This document shows, piece after piece, positions 47,866-58,440 of a DNA stretch of 64,000 bases; position 1 is the stretch's first letter, and each line of letters opens with the position of its first letter. The position numbers and the translations under genes were made by a program. The notes below the pieces were generated by a model. That model was not told the DNA's origin and searched no databases. It worked only from the letters and a program-made list of their open reading frames with translations. Origin of the DNA: Micromonospora sp. MP36 (lineage in GTDB: Bacteria; Actinomycetota; Actinomycetes; Mycobacteriales; Micromonosporaceae); assembly GCF_008119785.1 (NCBI RefSeq), contig NZ_VSFA01000022.1, positions 1-64,000 on the forward strand, given 5' to 3'.

Positions 47866-49266
47866 ATGGCAGTCGAGACGTCCGTCATCGCGACGTCCTC
47901 GCTCGGCGACCGCAGCTACCTGGCCTCCGACGGACAGGTCGCGATCGTGGTCGACCCGCAACGGGACATCGACCGCGTCCTGTACCTCGCCGGGGCGAAG
48001 GGGGTACGGATCACCCACGTCGTGGAGACGCACATCCACAACGACTACGTCTCGGGCGGGCTCGAACTGGCCCGGTTGACCGGCGCCCGCTACCTGGTGG
48101 CCGCCGACGACGAGGTCGACTTCGACCGGATGTCGGTCGCCGACGGCGACGTGGTGCCCATCTCGGACGCCCTACGCCTCCGGGTGGTGGCCACCCCGGG
48201 TCACACCTTCCACCACCTGTCGTACGTCCTCGACGAGGCCACCGACGGGGGCTGGCAGCCCGCGGGGGTCTTCACCGGTGGTTCACTGCTGTTCGGCACG
48301 ACCGGACGCACCGACCTGCTCGGCCCCGAGCACGCCCACCAGTTGGCCCACCAGCAGCACGCCTCCGCGAAGCGACTGGCCGACCTGCTGCCCGACGGCG
48401 CCCAGGTGTGGCCCACACACGGCTTCGGCAGCTTCTGCTCGGCCGCCCAGGCCGACGCGCCCGACTCGACCATCGGCCGGGAGAAGCAGGCGAACCCGGT
48501 GCTGCGGCTCGCCGCGGATCAGTTCGTGAGCGAGACCCTGGCCGGGCTCGACGCCTACCCGGCGTACTACGCCCACATGGGGGTGGCGAACCTCGCCGGG
48601 CCGGCCCCGGTGGACCTCACCCCGGTGGCCCGGGCCGACGCGGCGCAGCTACGCGAGCGGATCGCCGCCGGCCAGTGGGTGGTGGACCTGCGGCACCGCA
48701 CGGCGTACGCGGCCTCGCACCTGGCCGGCACGGTCAGCCTCGGGCTGGACGGGCCGATGTCGACCTGGCTCGGCTGGCTGATCGACTGGGGCATGCCGGT
48801 CACCCTGCTCGCGGAGACGCCGGAGCAGGTCGCCGCCGCCCAGCGGGAGCTGGTCCGGATCGGCATCGACCGGCCGGCCGCGCAGGCGACCGGCGCGGCC
48901 GAGCAGTGGGCGGCCACGCCCGACCAGCTGCGCGAGCTGCGGAGGGTCGACTTCTCGGCGCTGGCCGCCGCCCGTGCGGGTGACATCCCCGCCGGACTGC
49001 CCGCCCCGGACGTGGTCCTCGACGTGCGGATGACCTACGAGTGGCGCGCCGGCCACGTCGAGGGCGCGGTGCACGTTCCGCTGCCCGACCTGCCCCAGCG
49101 GCTCGCGGACGTACCCGCCGGCGTCCTCTGGGTGCACTGCGGCTCCGGTTATCGGGCCACCGCCGCGGCGTCGCTGCTGGCGAACGCCGGCCGCGAGGTC
49201 GTCGTCATCGACGACAAGTTCGACCGCGCGGCGGCTGCCGGCGTCGCGATGGCCGAGCAGAGCTGA
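47866..49266 (+). CDS. Persulfide dioxygenase-rhodanese fusion (CstB-like)
   Basis: A 466-residue three-part enzyme. Residues 1 to about 250 form a metallo-beta-lactamase fold of the ETHE1 type: THIHNDYVSGG (His56, His58, Asp60), TPGHTFHHLSY and the WPTHGFGSFC motif. Two rhodanese domains follow. The first lacks a catalytic cysteine; the second has it in WVHCGSGYRATAA. In CstB and relatives the iron site oxidises persulfide to sulfite and the rhodanese moves sulfane sulfur to make thiosulfate. The start ATG at 47866 is fixed by AAAGGAG; the frame is open further back through the operator. Regulation by the CstR-like repressor is expected. Confidence 0.9.
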   Translation: MAVETSVIATSSLGDRSYLASDGQVAIVVDPQRDIDRVLYLAGAKGVRITHVVETHIHNDYVSGGLELARLTGARYLVAADDEVDFDRMSVADGDVVPISDALRLRVVATPGHTFHHLSYVLDEATDGGWQPAGVFTGGSLLFGTTGRTDLLGPEHAHQLAHQQHASAKRLADLLPDGAQVWPTHGFGSFCSAAQADAPDSTIGREKQANPVLRLAADQFVSETLAGLDAYPAYYAHMGVANLAGPAPVDLTPVARADAAQLRERIAAGQWVVDLRHRTAYAASHLAGTVSLGLDGPMSTWLGWLIDWGMPVTLLAETPEQVAAAQRELVRIGIDRPAAQATGAAEQWAATPDQLRELRRVDFSALAAARAGDIPAGLPAPDVVLDVRMTYEWRAGHVEGAVHVPLPDLPQRLADVPAGVLWVHCGSGYRATAAASLLANAGREVVVIDDKFDRAAAAGVAMAEQS

Positions 49267-49279
49267 CCCGTGTCCCGTT

Positions 49280-49306
49280 CCGGCCGGCGCGATCCGCGCC
49301 GGCCGG
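49280..49306 (+). terminator. Hairpin between dioxygenase and rhodanese genes
   Basis: An 11-bp stem (CCGGCCGGCGC at 49280-49290 with its complement at 49296-49306) lies 14 bases after the dioxygenase stop. There is no T-tract. It may partly end transcription or stabilise the upstream message. Confidence 0.45.
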
Positions 49307-49355
49307 TGGATCACCCTGCCGTCAAGCATGGCGGTTTATCCCTGAACGAGGAGAA

Positions 49356-49937
49356 ATGAGCGCTTCCGAAACCACTCGCCCGGCCACCCTCGACGCCACC
49401 AGCCTGCGCGAACTGATCGAGTCGGGACGGTCGCCCCGCCTGCTCGACGTCCGCACCCCGGCCGAGTTCGAGACCCTCCACATCCCCGGCGCCTACAACG
49501 TCCCGCTGGACCTGCTCAAGGAGCACCGCGCGGAGCTGCGCAACCACCTCGACGAGGACGTCGTCCTGATCTGCCGGTCGGGCGCCCGGGCCAGCCAGGC
49601 CGAGCAGGCGCTCGCCGGAGTGGGCCTGCCGAACCTCAAGGTGCTCAACGGCGGCATGCTCGCCTGGCAGGCGGCGAACGCTCCGGTCAAGCAGGGTAGG
49701 CAGCGCTGGGATCTGGAGCGTCAGGTCCGCCTCGTCGCCGGCTCGATCGTGCTGGCCAGCGTCCTGGGCTCCATCCTCGTGCCCGGCCTGAAGTGGGTCG
49801 CCGGGTTCATCGGCGCCGGCCTCACCTTCGCCGCGGTGACCAACACCTGCGCGATGGGCATGCTGCTGAGCAAGCTGCCGTACAACCGGGGCGCGAGCTG
49901 CGATCTGGACACCATCGTCGGCCAGCTGCGGTCATGA
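49356..49937 (+). CDS. Membrane-anchored rhodanese (YgaP-like)
   Basis: A 193-residue protein with a rhodanese domain and a membrane part. Active-site Cys73 sits in LICRSGARAS. Preceding landmarks are LLDVRTPAEFETLHIPGAYN. After about residue 120 two hydrophobic helices (LVAGSIVLASVLGSILVPGL and WVAGFIGAGLTFAAVTNTC) match the YgaP transmembrane domain. It transfers sulfane sulfur at the inner face of the membrane. GAGGAG precedes the ATG. Its stop overlaps the TauE start (ATGA), so sulfur transfer and export are linked. Confidence 0.9.
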   Translation: MSASETTRPATLDATSLRELIESGRSPRLLDVRTPAEFETLHIPGAYNVPLDLLKEHRAELRNHLDEDVVLICRSGARASQAEQALAGVGLPNLKVLNGGMLAWQAANAPVKQGRQRWDLERQVRLVAGSIVLASVLGSILVPGLKWVAGFIGAGLTFAAVTNTCAMGMLLSKLPYNRGASCDLDTIVGQLRS

Positions 49938-50845
49938 GCGGGGCCGTCGTCCTCACGGTCGGCCTCGCCGTCCTGATCGGCGTCAGCCTCGGCCTGCTCG
50001 GCGGCGGCGGGTCCATCCTCGCCGTGCCGCTGCTGGTCTACGTCGCCGGCCTGCCGGCGAAGGAGGCGATCGCGACGTCTCTGCTCGTGGTGGGTGCCAC
50101 GAGCGCCGTGGCGCTGCTGCCGCACGCCCGGTCGGGACGGGTCCGCTGGCGTACCGGCCTGATCTTCGGCCTCGCCGGCATGACCGGCGCCTACGCCGGC
50201 GGTCGGCTCGCTGAGTTCATCCCGTCGGCGTACCTGCTCACCGGGTTCGCGGTGATGATGCTGGCCACCGCGGTCGCGATGATCCGCGGCCGGCGCGCCA
50301 CCGAGGGGAGGCCCGTGCCGCACGAGCTGCCGGTCTTCCGGGTGATCCTCGACGGCGTGGTGGTCGGACTGGTCACCGGCCTGGTCGGCGCGGGCGGCGG
50401 CTTCCTGGTGGTGCCCGCCCTGGCCCTGCTCGGCGGCCTGCCGATGCCGGCCGCGGTCGGCACCTCGCTCGTGGTCATCGCGATGAAGTCCTTCGCCGGC
50501 CTGGCCGGATACCTCTCCACCGTGCAGATCGACTGGGGCCTGGCCCTCGCTGTCACCGTCGCAGCGATCGTCGGCAGCGTGCTCGGCGGACGGCTCGCCG
50601 GACGCGTTCCGGCCGACCTGCTGCGCCGGGCGTTCGGCTGGTTCGTTGTGGTGATGGGCATCTTCGTGCTCGCCCAGCAACTCCCGCCCGAACTGGGACT
50701 GGGGTTGGCCGCCGCGGCGGCGTCGGCGGTGGCCGGTACGGTCACCGTCGCGGCGGGGCGACGCCGCCGAAGGAGGAGACACAGTGGACAGCAGCGCCTG
50801 GGACGCCCGCTACGCGAGCAATCCAGATCTGGTGTGGGGCGTTGA
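49934..50845 (+). CDS. TauE/SafE family sulfite exporter
   Basis: A 303-residue permease with about eight membrane helices. Both halves carry the family signature: LGLLGGGGSILAVPLLVYVAGLP near the start and LVGAGGGFLVVPALALLGGLP in the second half. These proteins export sulfite or other sulfur oxoanions, which fits removal of the dioxygenase product. The last 30 residues are arginine-rich and overlap the methyltransferase gene by 62 bases, so the native C terminus may be unusual. It is coupled to the rhodanese by an ATGA overlap. Confidence 0.88.
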   Translation: MSGAVVLTVGLAVLIGVSLGLLGGGGSILAVPLLVYVAGLPAKEAIATSLLVVGATSAVALLPHARSGRVRWRTGLIFGLAGMTGAYAGGRLAEFIPSAYLLTGFAVMMLATAVAMIRGRRATEGRPVPHELPVFRVILDGVVVGLVTGLVGAGGGFLVVPALALLGGLPMPAAVGTSLVVIAMKSFAGLAGYLSTVQIDWGLALAVTVAAIVGSVLGGRLAGRVPADLLRRAFGWFVVVMGIFVLAQQLPPELGLGLAAAAASAVAGTVTVAAGRRRRRRRHSGQQRLGRPLREQSRSGVGR

Positions 50846-51392
50846 GCCGAACCGGTTCGTCGTCGAGTCGGTCGACAGGTTGGCCCCCGGCAGCGCGCTC
50901 GACCTGGCGGCCGGTGAGGGCCGCAACGCGAGCTGGCTGGCCGAACGCGGCTGGCGGGTCACCGCGGTGGACTTCTCGGCGGTGGCCGTCGAGCGGGGCC
51001 GCGAGCTGGCCGCCCGCCGGGGCGTACCGGTGGAGTGGCGGGTCGCGGACGTGACCACGTACCGGCCGGTGCCGGGCAGCTACGACCTGGTCCTGATCGC
51101 CTACCTCCACCTGCCCGCCGAGGACCTGGCGCGGGTGCTCGACGCGGCGCGGCAGGCGCTGCGGCCCGGCGGCACCCTGGTCGTCGTCGGGCACGACCGG
51201 GCCAACCTCACCGGCGGCACCGGCGGCCCGCAGGACCCGGCGATCCTGCTCACCCCGGAGGGGGTGGTCGACGGGCTCGCCGGGCTGCGCATCCAGCGGG
51301 CCGAGACCGCCCGCCGTCCGGTGCCCACCGGCGATGGCGGGACCGTCGACGCCCTCGACACGGTCGTCGTCGCGACCCGGCCGGCCGCCTGA
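50784..51392 (+). CDS. Class I SAM-dependent methyltransferase (TehB-like)
   Basis: A 202-residue methyltransferase. Motif I is ALDLAAGEGRNASWLAERGW and motif II VTAVDFSAVAVERG; YDLVLIAYLHLP is motif IV. The N terminus DARYASNPDLVWGVEPN is typical of the tellurite-resistance TehB/thiopurine-methyltransferase-like group that methylates chalcogen or thiol compounds. The GTG at 50784 is preceded by AGGAGGAG and lies inside the end of tauE. Position at the end of the sulfur operon suggests a sulfur- or thiol-linked substrate, which is inferred only. Confidence 0.85.
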   Translation: MDSSAWDARYASNPDLVWGVEPNRFVVESVDRLAPGSALDLAAGEGRNASWLAERGWRVTAVDFSAVAVERGRELAARRGVPVEWRVADVTTYRPVPGSYDLVLIAYLHLPAEDLARVLDAARQALRPGGTLVVVGHDRANLTGGTGGPQDPAILLTPEGVVDGLAGLRIQRAETARRPVPTGDGGTVDALDTVVVATRPAA

Positions 51393-51422
51393 TCCGCGGA
51401 CGGCGGGGCGGTGCCCCGCGGC

Positions 51423-52436
51423 TCACGGGCGCAGGATCAGGCGGATCGGGTTGCCCTGCTTCTCCTGGACCCGGCGCACCGCCTCCGGCGCGTCGGCCAG
51501 CGGCAGCACGTCGCTCACTGACGCGGACAGGTCGAGCCGGCCCAGCCCGGTGAGCGTCACCAACTGCCCGACGTGTTCGGCCTCGGATCCGTAGTGGCCG
51601 AGCACCGCCTGCCGGTTGTAGGTGAACCGGCTGTCCGACGGGATGCTGATCGGCTGGTTGGCGATGCCGGTGACCACCAGCCGGCCGTGCCGGCCGAGCA
51701 CGGTCATGGCCTGCTCGCGGACCGCGGGGACGCCGGCGAAGTCGAAGGCGACGTCGAGCCCCCGGGTGCCGACCAGCTCCAACACCGCGTCCTTGAAGCC
51801 GCCGTCCTTCGGGTCGAGGGCCAGGTCCGCGCCGAGGGCGACCGCCCGGTCCCGGGCCGCCGGCAGCGGGTCCACGGCGATCACCGGCGCCGCGCCGATC
51901 AGCATCAGCAGCTGCACCGCGTGCGTGCCGAGGCCGCCGAGGCCCCACACCGCGACCGCCTCCGCCGGCCGGACCCGCCCGGTGTCGGTCACCGCGGCCC
52001 AAGGCGTGGAGACCGCGTCCGGGATGATGCACGCTTGCTCGAACGGCAGCAGGTCCGGAACGGGGACCAGGGTGTCCTCGCGGGCCAGGACGTACTCGGC
52101 CCAGCCGCCGTCGTAGTCGACGCCACGGGTGAGCACGAGGCCGAACCGGTCCCGCTCCCCCGCCTGGAGCAGCACCCGCTGGCCCGGCTGCCAGCCCCGC
52201 ACCCCCTCGCCCAGCGCGTCCACGGTGCCCGCCACCTCGTGACCGAGGGTCACCACGTCGCCGGGCAGGTACAGCGGGGTGAGGGTGCCGTCGATCAGGT
52301 GCACGTCCGACAGGCACACCCCGGCCGCCGCGACCCGGATCCGGACCTCGCCGCGGCCCGGTTCGGGCACCGGCACCGATTCCATCCGCAGCGCCCGCTC
52401 GGTCAGGTGCAGCCGTCCGGCCAGCATCTCCGCCAC
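51423..52436 (-). CDS. Zinc-binding alcohol dehydrogenase
   Basis: A 337-residue MDR-family dehydrogenase. The catalytic zinc ligands are in AGVCLSDVHL (Cys) and LGHEVAG (His-Glu). The cofactor fold is AVWGLGGLGTHAVQLLMLIGA with Asp in VIAVDPLP. Structural-zinc cysteines are not seen. It oxidises or reduces an alcohol/aldehyde with NAD(P). It converges with the methyltransferase operon 30 bases away. The 271 bases upstream, up to the spermidine-synthase-like gene, hold no recognisable gene and would carry the two divergent promoters. Confidence 0.88.
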   Translation of the reverse strand: MAEMLAGRLHLTERALRMESVPVPEPGRGEVRIRVAAAGVCLSDVHLIDGTLTPLYLPGDVVTLGHEVAGTVDALGEGVRGWQPGQRVLLQAGERDRFGLVLTRGVDYDGGWAEYVLAREDTLVPVPDLLPFEQACIIPDAVSTPWAAVTDTGRVRPAEAVAVWGLGGLGTHAVQLLMLIGAAPVIAVDPLPAARDRAVALGADLALDPKDGGFKDAVLELVGTRGLDVAFDFAGVPAVREQAMTVLGRHGRLVVTGIANQPISIPSDSRFTYNRQAVLGHYGSEAEHVGQLVTLTGLGRLDLSASVSDVLPLADAPEAVRRVQEKQGNPIRLILRP

Positions 52437-52707
52437 GCTCGGCTCCTTCCTCCGCCGTCCTCGGCCCCGACGGCTCCAGGTCGCTGCGCGGCGTCAGACC
52501 GGCCTGCGTCCGGTCCGGAGCGCCGCCTGGCGGCGCGGAGGCCGCGTTGGGCCGCCAGCCGAGCTGGAGTCGCCGTAGGCGTACCCGGGGTGGCGCGGGC
52601 GATGCCACCGCCGGCGGAAAAAGGGGCCCGCGCCCGGCGGACGGCCGGGCCGGGCCCGGACGGGCCGGTAACATCCGCCTCACGGGACCGGCGGAGAGGA
52701 TCACCCG

Positions 52708-53421
52708 GTGGGCGCGCGATTCGAAGAACTGGCCTGGCGGGAGACCCCGATCGGCGAGCTGAGCCTGCGGCGGCGCCGCGAGCCCTCGCTCGACGTCGAC
52801 GTGTACGAGGTGAAGCTCGACGACGAGTACCTGATGTCCAGCCTGTTCCCGGTCGCGGAGATCGAGCTCGCCCGGCTCGGGCTGGCCCCGCTGACCGGGG
52901 ACGCCCTGGACGTGGTGGTGGGCGGCCTGGGGCTCGGCTACACGGCGCGGACCGCGCTGGAGGACCCGCGGGTCCGGTCCCTGCTGGTGGTCGAGGCGAT
53001 CGAGGACGTGATCGACTGGCACCGGCAGGACCTGCTGCCGTTCGCCGCCGGGCTGGCCGCCGACCCGCGTACCCGGTTCGTCCGGGCGGACTTCTTCGCG
53101 GCGGTGGCCAGCGGCACCGGCTTCGACCCGGAGTCGCCGGGCCGACGGTTCCACGCGGTGCTGCTCGACGTGGACCACTCGCCGCGTCAGGTGCTGCACC
53201 CCAGCCACGCCGCCTTCTACACGGTGGACGGGCTGCGCCGGCTCGCCGCGCTGCTGCACCGCGACGGCGTCTTCGCGCTCTGGTCGAACGACCCGCCCGA
53301 CCCGGCGTTCCAGCGGGTGCTGACCGCGGTGTTTCCGACCTCGGTGGCGCACGTCGTCCGTTTCCCCAACCCGCTGCAGCGCCGGGAGGCCGCGAACACC
53401 GTCTACGTGGCCCGGCACTGA
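52708..53421 (+). CDS. Spermidine synthase-like protein
   Basis: A 237-residue protein with the polyamine aminopropyltransferase/methyltransferase-like fold. VVVGGLGLGYTARTAL is the SAM-type binding loop, LLVVEAIEDVIDWH follows, and FHAVLLDVDHSPRQVLHPS carries the acidic active-site-like region. The family of short SpeE homologues in actinomycetes has no proven substrate. The GTG at 52708 has GGAGAGG about ten bases upstream. It is followed by a 12-bp hairpin. Confidence 0.78.
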   Translation: MGARFEELAWRETPIGELSLRRRREPSLDVDVYEVKLDDEYLMSSLFPVAEIELARLGLAPLTGDALDVVVGGLGLGYTARTALEDPRVRSLLVVEAIEDVIDWHRQDLLPFAAGLAADPRTRFVRADFFAAVASGTGFDPESPGRRFHAVLLDVDHSPRQVLHPSHAAFYTVDGLRRLAALLHRDGVFALWSNDPPDPAFQRVLTAVFPTSVAHVVRFPNPLQRREAANTVYVARH

Positions 53422-53447
53422 CCGGCCCGCCCCGGGGCGGATGGCGG

Positions 53448-53478
53448 GCGGCTCCCGGCCGGGCACGCCGGGAGCCGC
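53448..53478. terminator. 12-bp hairpin between convergent genes
   Basis: Stem GCGGCTCCCGGC (53448-53459) with its complement at 53467-53478 and a seven-base loop. It lies between the ends of the spermidine-synthase-like gene (+) and copA (-), 26 and 11 bases from their stops, and probably serves both. Confidence 0.65.
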
Positions 53479-53489
53479 GGGGCGGACAA

Positions 53490-56729
<3,240 letters not shown>

Positions 56730-56816
56730 CGCACTGCTCCTCTCGTACCGGGCGTCGCAGGCGCCCTGGCTGGTTGCCGCCCGTCCGGCGGCCGGTGACG
56801 CCACGCTCCCGGCCGC

Positions 56817-56881
56817 CGCTGTCCGCCCGCTGTCCGCGACCCGTCGGCCCCTCGGGCGTACGCGACAGGGCGCGGACAGCG
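56817..56881. promoter_or_regulatory. CGCTGTCCGC repeats in the copA-copZ divergent promoter
   Basis: The 216-base gap between copA and copZ holds CGCTGTCCGC at 56817-56826 and 56828-56837 and its complement GCGGACAGCG at 56872-56881. The same ten bases occur in the promoter gap of the other HMA gene at 63341-63350. They may be binding sites of a shared regulator or promoter elements. Confidence 0.5.
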
Positions 56882-56945
56882 CCGACCGGCACGGTTCGAG
56901 CTGCCGGGCCGCCACGGGGTGGCCCACCGAACGAAGGAGCGAACC

Positions 56946-57143
56946 GTGCCCCAGCTCGTGTTCTCCGTGCCGAAGATCAGCTGTGGCCGCTGCGTCGAGG
57001 CCATCCGGGAGGAGGTCGGCCTGGTCGCCGGCGTCCGGGCCGTGGCCGTCGACCTGGCCACCCGTACCGTCCGGGTCGACGGCGACGCCGACCGGGCCGC
57101 CGTCGTGGCCGCGATCGGCGAGGCCGGCCACCAGGTCGCCTGA
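56946..57143 (+). CDS. CopZ-like copper chaperone (HMA domain)
   Basis: A 65-residue single HMA domain. The metal site is ISCGRC near residues 11-16, and the ferredoxin-like fold is complete to the end (GEAGHQVA). It would carry Cu(I) to CopA, which is divergent from it. The GTG at 56946 follows GAAGGAGC at good distance, which is preferred to an ATG nine codons earlier. The flavoprotein gene follows after 20 bases, so they are cotranscribed. Confidence 0.88.
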   Translation: MPQLVFSVPKISCGRCVEAIREEVGLVAGVRAVAVDLATRTVRVDGDADRAAVVAAIGEAGHQVA

Positions 57144-57163
57144 GTGCGGGAGGAGGCGGACCG

Positions 57164-58234
57164 ATGGACCTGGACACCGTGATCGTCGGCGGTGGTCAGG
57201 CCGGGCTGGCGCTCGGCCACCACCTGCGCCGCGCCGGCGTGCCCTTCGCGATCCTCGACGCGCACGCCCGGGTGGGCGACGCCTGGCGGCAGCGCTGGGA
57301 CTCGCTGGCCCTGTTCACCCCGCGCCGGTTCTCCGCCCTGCCGGGCCTGCCGTTCCCCGGCGACCCGGACGGGCACCCCGGCAAGGACGAGGTGGCCGAC
57401 TACCTCGCCGCGTACGCCGCGCACTTCAACCTGCCGGTGCGGCTCGGCTGCCGGGTCACCTCGGTCCGCCCCGGCGCGGCGGGCGGCTTCACCGTCGACA
57501 CGTCGACCGGGACGCTGCACGCCCAGCGCGTGATGGTCGCCGCCGGGGCGTTCCACAAGCCCCGGGTGCCGGAGGTGGCCGGCCGGCTCCGCGTCACCCA
57601 GCTGCACAGCAGCGCGTACCGCAACCCGACGCAGCTGCCCGGCCCGGTCGTGGCGGTGGTCGGCGGCGGGAACACCGGGGTGCAGATCGCCGCCGAGCTC
57701 GCCGACCACGGCCGGCGGGTGGTGCTGGCCGCCCCGGCGATCGGCCCGGTGCTGCCGCAGCGCTGGCTCGGCCGGGACATCTTCTGGTGGTTCTCCCGGC
57801 TGGGCACCATGCGGCTGAGCGCCGAGAGCCGGCTGGGTGGGCGGATCGCGGCGCAGAACCCGATCATCGGGACCGACGTGGCCGGGCTGCTGCGGCGGGT
57901 CGACCGGGTCGGCCGGGTGGTGGACGCCGAGGGGGACAGCCTGCTGCTGGCCGACGGCGGGCGCCGACGGGTGGACGCAGTGGTCTGGGCGACCGGGTTC
58001 CGCCCGCACTACCCGTGGCTGGCGGTGCCGGTGCTGGACCCGGCCGGCGCGCCGGTGCAGCGGGCGGGCGTGACGGACTGGCCGGGGCTGTACTTCCTCG
58101 GCCTGCCCTGGCAGCGCGCTCGCGGCTCGGCGGTCCTGGGCTGGGTGGGTCGGGACGCCGAGGTGCTGGCCGCCCGGCTGGCCGAGGACCGACGGCTGAC
58201 GACGCCCCGGCCGGCGCCGGCCGTCCCGGCCTGA
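57164..58234 (+). CDS. FAD-dependent oxidoreductase (CzcO/flavin monooxygenase-like)
   Basis: A 356-residue flavoprotein. FAD-binding VIVGGGQAGLALGHHL is at the N terminus, and a second dinucleotide site VVGGGNTGVQIA in the middle binds NADPH. VWATGFRPHYPWL is the usual ATG motif. WRQRWDSLALFTP matches CzcO-like and YUCCA-type monooxygenases. AGGAGG precedes the ATG. It lies right behind copZ, which recalls the frequent link of such flavoproteins to metal-resistance loci; a role in metal or sulfur/arsenic chemistry is a guess. Confidence 0.82.
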   Translation: MDLDTVIVGGGQAGLALGHHLRRAGVPFAILDAHARVGDAWRQRWDSLALFTPRRFSALPGLPFPGDPDGHPGKDEVADYLAAYAAHFNLPVRLGCRVTSVRPGAAGGFTVDTSTGTLHAQRVMVAAGAFHKPRVPEVAGRLRVTQLHSSAYRNPTQLPGPVVAVVGGGNTGVQIAAELADHGRRVVLAAPAIGPVLPQRWLGRDIFWWFSRLGTMRLSAESRLGGRIAAQNPIIGTDVAGLLRRVDRVGRVVDAEGDSLLLADGGRRRVDAVVWATGFRPHYPWLAVPVLDPAGAPVQRAGVTDWPGLYFLGLPWQRARGSAVLGWVGRDAEVLAARLAEDRRLTTPRPAPAVPA

Positions 58235-58440
58235 GCGGGCCGCCCCGCCCGAGCGGGTCCCGGCGTCCCGGCCCGGCAGGCGGCGCCCCCACCTGCCGCG
58301 GGCACGGCCGGCGGCGGGCAGCTCACCGCCTTTCGGCTGATCGGCCGAGGGCGGGCCGGGACGTACCATGGGCCCGCCCGGGCAGCCACCCGGCGATCGG
58401 GGCGGGCCGCAGGGCCGACGCCGCAGCGGACGGGAGTGTG

